Shown here: positions 1 to 7,691 of the stretch, one piece after another
Layout of the letters: the number at the start of each line of letters is the position of its first letter
How positions within the stretch are numbered: position 1 is the stretch's first letter
NCBI GenBank assembly: GCA_001508595.1
Contig: LGHA01000021.1
Span: 1-13,224 of the forward strand
DNA from: Anaerolineaceae bacterium 46_22
Lineage (GTDB): Bacteria > Chloroflexota > Anaerolineae > Anaerolineales > Anaerolineaceae
Length of the DNA: 13,224 nucleotides
Direction: 5' to 3'
Program-made: the position numbers and the translations under genes
Notes under the pieces: generated by a model
Told to the model about the DNA's origin: nothing
The model's input: only the letters and a program-made list of their open reading frames with translations
Databases searched by the model: none

Positions 1-48
1 GTCTCTTGCTTCTTGTATGGATCGTAAATCTTTGTCGAATTCAGGCAT
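1..48 (-). CDS. BMC-associated CoA-acylating aldehyde dehydrogenase, N-terminal fragment (cut by window edge)
   Basis: Only the first 16 codons are inside the window; on the minus strand they read MPEFDKDLRSIQEARD. That 'DLRSIQEARD' opening resembles the start of the catalytic domain of CoA-acylating aldehyde dehydrogenases of the PduP/EutE family, which oxidise the lumen aldehyde to acyl-CoA in metabolosomes. The ATG lies 5 nt after the eutN stop. An AAGG about 9 nt upstream can serve as the ribosome binding site, and another AAAAAGG abuts the ATG. Unlike PduP and EutE there is no N-terminal encapsulation helix before the catalytic domain, so any targeting peptide would have to lie elsewhere, for example at the C-terminus. 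The assignment rests on 16 residues plus the BMC context, so it is probable rather than certain. Confidence 0.6.
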   Translation of the reverse strand, partial: MPEFDKDLRSIQEARD

Positions 49-53
49 CCTTT

Positions 54-344
54 TTAACCTTTCTGAAAGGTCACTTTTCCATCAACTTCCAATGTATCTA
101 TCATAGCCATAATGACTGCATCAACGGGGCGGTTGTCGGTGATGTTTGTTTGCCTTGCACTTGAACCGTGTGCTGTCAGCACCAAATCGCCGATACCCGC
201 GTCGACGGTGTCCACCGCAACGTAAGGTTTACCAATGAATTCACCTTTTTCATCCGTCTGACGGCAGATAAGCAGTTTCCTGCCATGAATTTTCTCATCT
301 TTGATTGTAGATACAGTTGTTCCGATTACTTTGGCAATCAACAT
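54..344 (-). CDS. EutN/CcmL family BMC vertex (pentamer) shell protein
   Basis: This 96-residue protein matches the usual length of BMC-P shell proteins (EutN/CcmL/PduN family), which form pentamers that cap the vertices of the microcompartment shell. It has the family's N-terminal beta strand (MLIAKVIGTTVST), the central GIGDLVLTAHGSSAR stretch at about residues 50-64 and the C-terminal NRPVDAVIMAMID segment at about 71-83. The ATG is preceded by GGAG with about 9 nt spacing, which supports this start. It lies 15 nt after deoC and 5 nt before the aldehyde dehydrogenase start, so it belongs to the same operon. No hexameric BMC-H or trimeric BMC-T shell gene is inside the window. Those would be expected further left, past the window edge. 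The family call is firm; which BMC type it serves is inferred from its neighbours. Confidence 0.93.
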   Translation of the reverse strand: MLIAKVIGTTVSTIKDEKIHGRKLLICRQTDEKGEFIGKPYVAVDTVDAGIGDLVLTAHGSSARQTNITDNRPVDAVIMAMIDTLEVDGKVTFQKG

Positions 345-359
345 GTTTTATTTCTCCGA

Positions 360-1262
360 TCAATAAGATCCAGTTGACTTTGTCGTTTCACCCTGGATGA
401 TCTTCACACCAGCGCTGGCACCCAGGCGGGTTGCACCAGCTGCAATCATTTGCTGGGCATCTTCCTGTGAGTGGATGCCGCCTGCTGCCTTCACACCCAA
501 ACTTGGACCTACCGTGCGCCGCATGAGGGCAACATCATGAACGGTTGCGCCGCCGCTTGAAAAGCCAGTCGATGTTTTTACGAAATCTGCACCTGCTTCT
601 TTTGCGAGCAAACAGGCAATGACTTTCTCTTCATCTGTTAACAAAGCTGTTTCGATGATCACTTTGACAATTGCACCAGATTTGTGTGCAGTTTTGACCA
701 CTGCACGAATATCGCTCGCGACCAGGTCATTGTCCCCTGCTTTGAGGGCGCCGATGTTGATGACCATATCAATTTCAGTTGCACCATGATCGATTGCGTT
801 CTGGGTTTCAAAAGCTTTAACTTCGGTTGAGGTCGCTCCCAGGGGGAAGCCAATAACTGTACAGACTTTGACATCAGAACCGCTCAACAGATCAGTGCAC
901 AATTTCACGTTGGTTGGGTTGACACACACCGATGCAAAGTGATATTTCCGGGCTTCAAAGCATAATTGGGCAATCTGGTCGGCGGTCGCATCTGGTTTTA
1001 GAAGGGTGTGATCAATCATGCGCGCCAGAGATTTATCTTCCGGAATGATTCCAAGTGTTGATGTGAGGCGTTCTGCACCAGCACTGACGACATGGCCAGC
1101 ATTATCAAAGCAAGTTTTTACTTTGATGCCGTCTGCAATTTCAACCACACAGCTCGCACCGGCAGGATAATCCGTTGATTCTTCCTTTTCAATCATAGCA
1201 AGCAAGACTTCACGGGTGATAATTTCAACTAATGTTTCAACAGTTTTCTTATCCGGTGTCAT
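360..1262 (-). CDS. deoC: Deoxyribose-phosphate aldolase (DeoC) with BMC-type N-terminal extension
   Basis: A class I aldolase that cleaves 2-deoxyribose-5-phosphate to glyceraldehyde-3-phosphate and acetaldehyde. The TIM-barrel core spans about residues 80-295. It contains the family residues Asp165 ([12 protein letters not shown]), the Schiff-base Lys229 ([11 protein letters not shown]) and Lys258 (GVKAAGGI), so it should be active. At 300 residues it is about 80 longer than a typical DeoC. The extra part is N-terminal: an amphipathic helix at about residues 5-25 ([20 protein letters not shown]), then a beta-rich stretch with Cys38 and Cys51, and then the usual IDHTLLKP barrel start. The helix looks like an encapsulation peptide that would bind the inside of a microcompartment shell. 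The start overlaps the rpiB stop in an ATGA, indicating translational coupling. Function is near certain; encapsulation is inferred from the extension and the shell-gene neighbour. Confidence 0.95.
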   Translation of the reverse strand: MTPDKKTVETLVEIITREVLLAMIEKEESTDYPAGASCVVEIADGIKVKTCFDNAGHVVSAGAERLTSTLGIIPEDKSLARMIDHTLLKPDATADQIAQLCFEARKYHFASVCVNPTNVKLCTDLLSGSDVKVCTVIGFPLGATSTEVKAFETQNAIDHGATEIDMVINIGALKAGDNDLVASDIRAVVKTAHKSGAIVKVIIETALLTDEEKVIACLLAKEAGADFVKTSTGFSSGGATVHDVALMRRTVGPSLGVKAAGGIHSQEDAQQMIAAGATRLGASAGVKIIQGETTKSTGSY

Positions 1263-1864
1263 GATTTCTTCCCGTCTTTTATAAATTGGTCCATAATCGC
1301 AGTGATTTTGTCGACCCGCCGGGCGTGCCGACCGCCACCAAATTCTGTCTCAAGCCAGGTATTTAATATTTGTTTAGCAAGGTTGATGCCAATCAAACCG
1401 GCACCCAGGGTAAGGACATTGGCATTGTTGTGTTCACGGCTGTTCACAGCGGTGGCATAATCATAACACATCGCAGCTCTAATGCCGGGGACTTTATTAG
1501 CTGCCATGCATGATCCAATCCCTGCACCGTCTATGATCACCCCCCGCCAGGCTTTACCTTCTGCAACGAGTTGGGCAACGGAAAAGGCAATATCGGGGTA
1601 ATCCACCGAATCTTTCGTGTGAGTGCCGATGTCTATAACTTCGTATCCATGTTCAATTAAATCCTTTTTGAGGATTTCCTTCAAGTCCACCCCGCCATGA
1701 TCCGTTCCAATGGCAACCACACGAGGTTTCGTTTCCTCAGCAAGTGTTTCGGGTTTTTCACCAATTGTTTCTTTGTTTTCCGCAGCAGCTTGATTATCCA
1801 TCGTCTTTCCTACAATTCGTTGGACGATTTCGTGGATGTCTTCATTTGAAATGGGGGTGGTCAT
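1259..1864 (-). CDS. rpiB: RpiB/LacAB-family sugar-phosphate isomerase with BMC-type N-terminal extension
   Basis: This belongs to the RpiB family, which interconverts ribose-5-phosphate and ribulose-5-phosphate. The core starts near residue 48 ([11 protein letters not shown]) and holds the phosphate- and sugar-binding segments DHGG (55-58), [10 protein letters not shown] (121-130), REHNNANV (143-150, with His145) and GGGRHARRV (176-184). It is 201 residues against about 150 for E. coli RpiB. The extra 47 or so N-terminal residues form an amphipathic helix (about 6-20, [15 protein letters not shown]) followed by a Glu/Lys/Pro-rich linker, the layout of a BMC encapsulation peptide. The segment that carries the catalytic Cys in E. 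coli (LICGTG) reads IIDGAG here, with Asp112 in place of Cys; Cys119 lies seven residues on. The substrate may therefore differ from ribose-5-phosphate. It is the first gene of the operon, with GGAG about 8 nt before the ATG. Confidence 0.9.
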   Translation of the reverse strand: MTTPISNEDIHEIVQRIVGKTMDNQAAAENKETIGEKPETLAEETKPRVVAIGTDHGGVDLKEILKKDLIEHGYEVIDIGTHTKDSVDYPDIAFSVAQLVAEGKAWRGVIIDGAGIGSCMAANKVPGIRAAMCYDYATAVNSREHNNANVLTLGAGLIGINLAKQILNTWLETEFGGGRHARRVDKITAIMDQFIKDGKKS

Positions 1865-1948
1865 TCAAAAAGCTCCAATCATATCTTCACTGTAAAGCTG
1901 ATTTTCCAATAAGATGAATTGGTAATAATTACTTGCGCACGGAAAAAG

Positions 1949-1977
1949 ATTATAACACACAAAATTCTTTCAAAAAT
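1949..1977 (-). promoter_or_regulatory. Extended -10 promoter for the rpiB-deoC-eutN BMC operon
   Basis: On the minus strand a perfect TATAAT (1954 to 1949) is directly preceded by TGT, giving the extended -10 form TGnTATAAT. The -35 position holds only a weak T-rich hexamer (about 1972-1977), which is normal for extended -10 promoters. Transcription would start near 1942 and leave a leader of roughly 78 nt before the rpiB ATG at 1864. This is a motif match, not a mapped start. Confidence 0.55.
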
Positions 1978-2109
1978 GCTTATCCATGCTAAATAATTAT
2001 TATTATCCTTATTAAACCATGAAAATTATAAAAATCCAAATATTTCAGACGTTCAATGCAGATAATTTGAAAAATTTGTTGTTCAACTAAGTTGACGAGC
2101 CTTAAGATT

Positions 2110-2138
2110 TTGACAAAGATCCCTGGGAAAGGTAGAAT
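2110..2138 (+). promoter_or_regulatory. Sigma-70-type promoter for mtnA-adoK-ahcY
   Basis: TTGACA (2110-2115) and TAGAAT (2133-2138) are separated by exactly 17 nt, a near-consensus housekeeping promoter. The predicted start is near 2145, giving a leader of about 50 nt that contains the terminator-like hairpin at 2157-2176. A short inverted repeat (2083-2095) sits just upstream of the -35 element. Confidence 0.7.
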
Positions 2139-2156
2139 TTTTACTTGATGACAACG

Positions 2157-2176
2157 CGCCCGACCGGGCGTTTTTT
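2157..2176 (+). terminator. Terminator-like hairpin in the mtnA leader (possible attenuator)
   Basis: The sequence CGCCC-GACC-GGGCG followed by six T residues has the form of an intrinsic terminator: a 5 bp GC stem with a 4 nt loop and a U tract, extended by one G-U pair. It lies only about 12 nt downstream of the predicted mtnA transcription start and about 20 nt before the mtnA ATG, so read-through would be needed to express the operon. No upstream plus-strand gene is visible that it could serve. A role in attenuation is inference. Confidence 0.5.
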
Positions 2177-2197
2177 CACGAGATGGGACGTGTCAAA

Positions 2198-3241
2198 ATG
2201 AGAACAATAAGCTGGAATGACGATACGCAAAAGGTCGAGATGATCGATCAACGTTTGCTGCCCCAAGATTTCAAGATTAATTCTTATAACCGCTACCAGG
2301 ATGTTGCAGAAGCAATCCAGACTATGGTCATTCGGGGTGCACCAGCCATTGGCGCTGCGGCAGCATTTGGGTTGGCTCTGGCTGGATTTCAATCGCAGGC
2401 AAGCACAAAGGAAGCTCTGCTTCAGGATTTGAGGGAGGCTGGTGAGCACCTCAAGAAAGCCAGACCAACTGCGGTCAATCTTGCCTGGGCTGTCAAGCGT
2501 ATGTTACGGGCTGCAGATGGATTTGAAGGACCTGCTGATAAATTGCGTGAGCATCTTCAAAATTTGGCAAAAGAAATTGCTGATGAAGATGTCGAAATCA
2601 ACAAACGATTGTCGGAATTTGGTGCAGCATTAATCGAAGACGGTGATCATATCGTTCACCACTGCAACACTGGTGCGCTGGCAACGGTCGATTGGGGGAC
2701 AGCGTTGGGCGTGATTCGCATGGCGCATGAACAGGGCAAGAAGATTCATGTCTTTGTGGATGAAACCCGCCCGCGCTTACAGGGTGCTCGATTGACAGCC
2801 TGGGAGCTGGAACAATATGGTATTCCCTATGACATTATCACCGATGGCTCTTCAGGATACCTGATGCGAAAAGGACTGGTTCAAAAGGTGATATTTGGTG
2901 CCGACAGAGTCGCAGCCAATGGCGATGTCGCTAACAAAATTGGAAGTTATATGCTCGCTCTGGCAGCCTATGACAACGGCATCCCGGCGTATTCAGCTTT
3001 CCCAATTTCAACCGTTGATTTCGAGCTTGAGCGTGGTGATCTGATCCCAATTGAAGAACGCGAAGCAGCTGAAGTGCTGCAGCTCCAGTTACTGGGTAAG
3101 CGGGTTACGCCAGAAAGTGCCTCGGCACGCAATTTTGCCTTCGATGTCACGCCTGCTCGCTTGATTTCTGCCTGGATTACAGAAAAGGGTGTGATTTACC
3201 CACCGTTTAAAGTAAATTTAAAAGCCGCAATGGTGAATTAA
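2198..3241 (+). CDS. mtnA: S-methyl-5-thioribose-1-phosphate isomerase (MtnA)
   Basis: This enzyme converts the aldose 5-methylthioribose-1-phosphate to the ketose 5-methylthioribulose-1-phosphate in methionine salvage; family members can also act on 5-deoxyribose-1-phosphate. The 347-residue length and the motifs fit: MIDQRLLP near the N-terminus, VIRGAPAIG, the catalytic Cys in HHCNTGALAT (Cys156 from this start), and the catalytic Asp in FGADRVAANGDVANKIG (Asp236). Together with the VDETRPRLQGARLT and PISTVD segments these define the eIF2B-related isomerase fold. I chose the ATG at 2198 because family proteins start MRTI at this point. An in-frame ATG at 2183 would add five residues but has no visible ribosome binding site and sits 6 nt after a terminator-like U tract. 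adoK follows after 9 nt. No MTR kinase or MTA phosphorylase is in the window, so the source of the substrate is not shown. Confidence 0.95.
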   Translation: MRTISWNDDTQKVEMIDQRLLPQDFKINSYNRYQDVAEAIQTMVIRGAPAIGAAAAFGLALAGFQSQASTKEALLQDLREAGEHLKKARPTAVNLAWAVKRMLRAADGFEGPADKLREHLQNLAKEIADEDVEINKRLSEFGAALIEDGDHIVHHCNTGALATVDWGTALGVIRMAHEQGKKIHVFVDETRPRLQGARLTAWELEQYGIPYDIITDGSSGYLMRKGLVQKVIFGADRVAANGDVANKIGSYMLALAAYDNGIPAYSAFPISTVDFELERGDLIPIEEREAAEVLQLQLLGKRVTPESASARNFAFDVTPARLISAWITEKGVIYPPFKVNLKAAMVN

Positions 3242-3250
3242 GGAACGAAT

Positions 3251-4216
3251 ATGAGTATTATTTTAACGGGCTCAATCGCTTTTGATTATTTGATGTCTTT
3301 CCCCGGATATTTTAAAGATCACATCCTTCCGGAACATTTAGAATCGATCAGTTTGTCCTTTTTGGTGGATGAAATGGTCCGCCGTCCCGGCGGCGTTGCC
3401 GCCAATATTGCCTACAACCTGGGATTATTGTGTGAGAAACCCCGTTTGGTGGCAACAGCCGGGGTTGATTTTTCTGAGTATCGACAAATTTTAGAAGATG
3501 CGGGTGTGGACACCTCAGGTGTAAAAATAATTGAAAACAAATTCACAGCCTCATTCTTTGCAAATACGGATCTCTCGAACGCTCAAATTGCCAGTTTTTA
3601 TGCGGGTGCGATGGCAGATGCATCTCAGATCTCAATGAAGGAATTAGGATTGACGGATGAGGATCTTGTCGTGATTTCACCCAATGCACCGGATGCGATG
3701 ATCAAGTATGCTTTAGAATGCCAGGAGTTGGGTGTTCCTTATATTTTTGACCCCAGCCAACAAATCATCCGTCTTCAACAGGAAGATATTCAAAAGGGTG
3801 TAAAAGGTGCACACGCATTATTTTCAAATGAATATGAGTTTGAATTGATCCAAAAACACGGCAAGATGAGCGCGGGAGAGATTTTGGAATCCCTTGCATT
3901 TGCTGTTGTTACACTGGGTAAAGAAGGCGCACGTGTTTATAAAAACGGTGCAGTTTTGGGTGAGGTACCCGCCTTCCCTCCGAAACACATCGCAGATCCA
4001 ACGGGTGTTGGTGATGCCTTCAGGGCAGGTTTTTTGAAGGCTTATGTGAATGGCTTTGACCTCTTACTATGTGCTAAAATGGGCAGCCTGGCAGCGACCT
4101 ACTGCCTGGAAGAAACAGGCACCCAGACGCAGTGTTACAGGATGAAAGACTTCGTCACCCGATTTCGAACCTTTTATGATGACGAAGGCGCATTGGATAA
4201 ATTTATTGAGGAATAA
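3251..4216 (+). CDS. adoK: Adenosine kinase, PfkB/ribokinase family, mycobacterial AdoK type
   Basis: This protein most likely phosphorylates adenosine to AMP. From memory it closely resembles the ribokinase-like adenosine kinase of Mycobacterium: shared stretches include TGSIA-D-LM-FPG, LPEHL--SLSFLVD, GGVAANIAYNLG, AQIASFYAGAM (about 111-121), DPSQQIIRL (167-175), and the C-terminal PfkB signature DPTGVGDAFRAGF (249-261) with catalytic Asp255. The 321-residue length is normal. The start has AAGGAA about 5 nt upstream. It sits between mtnA (9 nt gap) and ahcY (54 nt gap), and that context fits adenosine: removing the adenosine released by AhcY pulls the reversible hydrolysis of S-adenosylhomocysteine forward. 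A different nucleoside or sugar substrate within the PfkB family cannot be excluded, but the sequence match and the ahcY neighbour both point to adenosine. Confidence 0.88.
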   Translation: MSIILTGSIAFDYLMSFPGYFKDHILPEHLESISLSFLVDEMVRRPGGVAANIAYNLGLLCEKPRLVATAGVDFSEYRQILEDAGVDTSGVKIIENKFTASFFANTDLSNAQIASFYAGAMADASQISMKELGLTDEDLVVISPNAPDAMIKYALECQELGVPYIFDPSQQIIRLQQEDIQKGVKGAHALFSNEYEFELIQKHGKMSAGEILESLAFAVVTLGKEGARVYKNGAVLGEVPAFPPKHIADPTGVGDAFRAGFLKAYVNGFDLLLCAKMGSLAATYCLEETGTQTQCYRMKDFVTRFRTFYDDEGALDKFIEE

Positions 4217-5530
<1,314 letters not shown>

Positions 5531-5596
5531 ATAAAGCATTATTATTCAAGGATAATTCAAACCCTACTCTATAACTGGAGAAATTATCATAAATAA

Positions 5597-5634
5597 AAAA
5601 GTGGCTGTCCCAAAGGTATGGGGCTGCCACTTTT
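5597..5634. terminator. Bidirectional terminator between ahcY and recA
   Basis: AAAAGTGGC (5597-5605) pairs perfectly with GCCACTTTT (5626-5634), and the inner bases TGTCCC/GGGGCT extend the stem with one mismatch and one G-U pair around an 8 nt loop. T-rich runs follow on both strands (TTTTCTT on plus, TTTTTTATTTAT on minus), so it can end both the ahcY operon and recA, which converge here. Confidence 0.9.
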
Positions 5635-5664
5635 CTTATAATTTTCACTGATCCTTATGTAATT

Positions 5665-6726
5665 TTATTCTTCTGCTTCGTCCTCATCATAATCTTCATC
5701 AAAATCATCATCCTTTTCGGACCAGGGTGATTTAGGTCCTGCAACCATTGCTTGTTCCCTGACAGCTTTCTCGATTTCTTCAAGAAGTTCTTCATTTTCA
5801 CGTAAGTACTCTTTGGCATTTTCTCGACCCTGTCCGAGGCGGATATCGCCATAGGAATACCAGGAACCGTGCTTGTCGATGATATCCATCTCTGTGCCCA
5901 GGTCTACCAGGTCACCAACCTTGGAGATGCCTTCGTTGTACATGATATCAAATTCAGCAGTTCGGAAGGGGGCAGCAACCTTATTTTTTACCACGCGAAC
6001 CCGGACACGGTTGCCGATGATCTCTGAGCCTACTTTAATGGATTGGATTCGACGTACATCCAGTCGAACAGAGGCATAAAATTTAAGGGCGTTGCCGCCG
6101 GAGGTCGTTTCAGGGTTGCCAAACATCACACCAATCTTGTGGCGCAGCTGGTTGGTGAAAACAACAGCAGTCCGGGTCTGGTTGATAGCACCTGAGAGCT
6201 TACGCATAGCCTGGGACATCAGGCGTGCCTGGGTGCCCATGGTGGGGTCGCCCATATCCCCTTCAATTTCGGATCGCGGCACCAGGGCTGCGACGGAGTC
6301 GATCACCACAATGTCAACAGCCCCAGAGCGAACCAGTGTTTCAGTGATCTCGAGGGCTTGTTCGCCCATATCCGGTTGGGATATCAGCAGGTCATCCACA
6401 TTGACGCCGCATTTTGCAGCATAAACCGGGTCAAGGGCATGCTCCATATCGATGAAAGCGGCTGTACCGCCTTTTTTCTGACATTCTGCAACAATGTGCT
6501 GACAAATGGTGGTTTTTCCAGAGGCTTCAGGGCCATAGATCTCAGAGATCCTCGCTTTGGGGATACCGCCTACGCCCAGGGCAATATCGAGTGACAGGGA
6601 GCCAGTTGAGATAACATCAACAGCAAGATGTTTTGCCTGACCCAACCTCATTATTGCGCCTTCGCCATAACGTTTGGTGATATCTTTCAAAGCTTTTTCC
6701 AGTACAGTCTTTTTTGCGTCATCCAT
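5665..6726 (-). CDS. recA: Recombinase RecA
   Basis: RecA forms ATP-dependent filaments on single-stranded DNA, catalyses strand exchange and triggers LexA self-cleavage. The 353-residue protein has all the core motifs: Walker [10 protein letters not shown] (65-73), catalytic Glu95 ([10 protein letters not shown]), Walker [12 protein letters not shown] (140-150), the [15 protein letters not shown] stretch (163-177), and the DNA-binding loop 2 region [17 protein letters not shown] (203-219). The C-terminus ends in a run of Asp/Glu (about 338-353), the usual regulatory acidic tail. An AAAGGA site about 8 nt upstream supports the ATG. It follows the M23 lipoprotein gene by 104 nt, in which a TATAAT and possible operator sequences lie, so it probably has its own promoter. 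It ends at the terminator shared with ahcY. Confidence 0.99.
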   Translation of the reverse strand: MDDAKKTVLEKALKDITKRYGEGAIMRLGQAKHLAVDVISTGSLSLDIALGVGGIPKARISEIYGPEASGKTTICQHIVAECQKKGGTAAFIDMEHALDPVYAAKCGVNVDDLLISQPDMGEQALEITETLVRSGAVDIVVIDSVAALVPRSEIEGDMGDPTMGTQARLMSQAMRKLSGAINQTRTAVVFTNQLRHKIGVMFGNPETTSGGNALKFYASVRLDVRRIQSIKVGSEIIGNRVRVRVVKNKVAAPFRTAEFDIMYNEGISKVGDLVDLGTEMDIIDKHGSWYSYGDIRLGQGRENAKEYLRENEELLEEIEKAVREQAMVAGPKSPWSEKDDDFDEDYDEDEAEE

Positions 6727-6744
6727 GTCATCATCCTTTTTGTG

Positions 6745-6758
6745 ACCTCTAATGAGGT
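6745..6758. repeat. Perfect inverted repeat in the recA leader (possible operator)
   Basis: On the minus strand ACCTC-ATTA-GAGGT forms a perfect 5 bp inverted repeat with a 4 nt spacer. It lies about 16-30 nt downstream of the predicted recA transcription start and upstream of the ribosome binding site. That position would suit a repressor operator or a leader hairpin. The sequence is not a LexA box I recognise. Confidence 0.35.
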
Positions 6759-6780
6759 GCGAATAATCTGATCTCGTGTA

Positions 6781-6809
6781 ATTATAAACGAATAATTTTC
6801 TATTTCATG
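6781..6809 (-). promoter_or_regulatory. Probable recA promoter
   Basis: The minus strand has a perfect TATAAT (6786 to 6781). The hexamer 17 nt upstream (CATGAA, 6809-6804) is a weak -35 match. The predicted start near 6774 gives a leader of about 48 nt. The -10 element is convincing, the -35 element is not. Confidence 0.45.
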
Positions 6810-6820
6810 CCCTTATTTTA

Positions 6821-6832
6821 GCACAAATGTTC
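6821..6832 (-). promoter_or_regulatory. LexA-box-like sequence upstream of recA
   Basis: The minus strand reads GAACATTTGTGC, one base away from the Gram-positive-type SOS box GAAC-N4-GTTC. It lies just upstream of the weak -35 element and overlaps the stop codon of the M23 gene. No lexA gene is in the window to confirm the consensus in this organism, so this is only a candidate. Confidence 0.3.
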
Positions 6833-7691
6833 AGTGTGTCAAGTCCGCAAGCCAGGCGTTAAATATGAGATAAGGGTCAAAGAGCTGAAAGTACCCGCTC
6901 ATTCGCCATAGGCAGTAATTCGCCCGCTGGGCTTCGGTATATTTTGTTTCGTAAAATGCCATATCACCGAGATCAGCACCAGAAGGGCCGAGCCGTGTTT
7001 CCAGGTGCAGGTGGTGGTTGCTGGAGCGGCCTGAATTGCCTACGGTACCGAGTTGGACACCGCAGTTAATAAGGTCACCCTTCTGAAAGGATGGTGAGTT
7101 TTCAAGGTGAGCATATAAGTGATAGACCGACAGGTTTTCAGTTAAGGTCGGCGGTGAAATTTCAGGGCATTCTCCCTGGTATTGAACATTCTCAGGGATG
7201 GGTTGATAAAGGCTTTTGAGCTTATCCTGCAAAGGTCCAGGCAGCTCTGATAATGGTGTTTCAATGATGATTGTGTTGCCGTAAGGAATTTCATCCGGCA
7301 AGGTCAGGGATATTGTTCCGGATAGGATTGCATAAACTTCAATGCCCTGTATCGATTCTCGCGTACCACGCCGATAATATGAAAAATCGAGGCCGTGATG
7401 TCCATCGTCACGTCCAAAGGCTGGGATAACAAGGGGGTTGACCAGGATTGAAGGCAGGGTTTCAAGCGTTTCCTCTTCTAATGGGCAGCATACCCGGAAA
7501 GCATGCGTCGTACTTGTGGGCATTTCCATAGTTTGTGTGGGCTGTTGTGATGTCCTGGACATAGTCTGTGTTGGTAATGGGGCTGCCGTTGGCTCCACCG
7601 TGTTTGCAGGGGGCAAAGCAGTGCTTGTCACCACTTGAGGTTGACAAGCACTTAGAAAAATGGTCATGATCAACAGGCAGCGCCACTTCAT
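6831..7691 (-). CDS. M23-family metallopeptidase lipoprotein
   Basis: From the ATG at 7691 the protein has 286 residues. It starts with a lipoprotein signal (MKWRCLLIMTIFLSAC) whose lipobox LSAC puts the lipidated Cys at residue 16. A Ser/Thr/Pro/Gln-rich linker follows to about residue 65, and then an M23 (LytM/Gly-Gly endopeptidase-like) domain. The zinc-site motifs are present: HHGLD (His98, Asp102), YAHLE (His195) and HLHLE (His227, His229), so it is probably an active zinc peptidase anchored outside the membrane and acting on peptidoglycan or another surface peptide. An insertion between the first and second motifs holds several Pro-rich segments. An earlier in-frame ATG at 7712 would add MPSDTSL and spoil the signal's N-terminus. 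The chosen ATG shares its A with the upstream stop (TGATG), indicating coupling to the DUF1015 gene. The substrate is unknown. Confidence 0.85.
   Translation of the reverse strand: MKWRCLLIMTIFLSACQPQVVTSTALPPANTVEPTAAPLPTQTMSRTSQQPTQTMEMPTSTTHAFRVCCPLEEETLETLPSILVNPLVIPAFGRDDGHHGLDFSYYRRGTRESIQGIEVYAILSGTISLTLPDEIPYGNTIIIETPLSELPGPLQDKLKSLYQPIPENVQYQGECPEISPPTLTENLSVYHLYAHLENSPSFQKGDLINCGVQLGTVGNSGRSSNHHLHLETRLGPSGADLGDMAFYETKYTEAQRANYCLWRMSGYFQLFDPYLIFNAWLADLTH

Larger units (their letters stand above)
1865..2197. other. Divergent AT-rich intergenic region between the BMC operon and mtnA
   Basis: No convincing gene is present here. The region holds the rpiB leader and its extended -10 promoter on the minus strand, a very AT-rich core around 1960-2060, and a small inverted repeat TCAAC-TAA-GTTGA (2083-2095). 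On the plus strand it holds a near-consensus promoter (2110-2138) and a terminator-like hairpin (2157-2176). An alternative in-frame mtnA start at 2183 also falls here. Confidence 0.7.

Noticed and set aside
2040..2176. Possible SAM or SAH riboswitch upstream of mtnA
   Set aside because: The leader downstream of the predicted start is only about 50 nt, and I could not find the conserved cores of the SAM or SAH aptamer classes; only a simple terminator-like hairpin is supported.
6092..6424. A 110-codon plus-strand frame opposite recA
   Set aside because: It is antisense to a clear RecA coding sequence and resembles no protein family.
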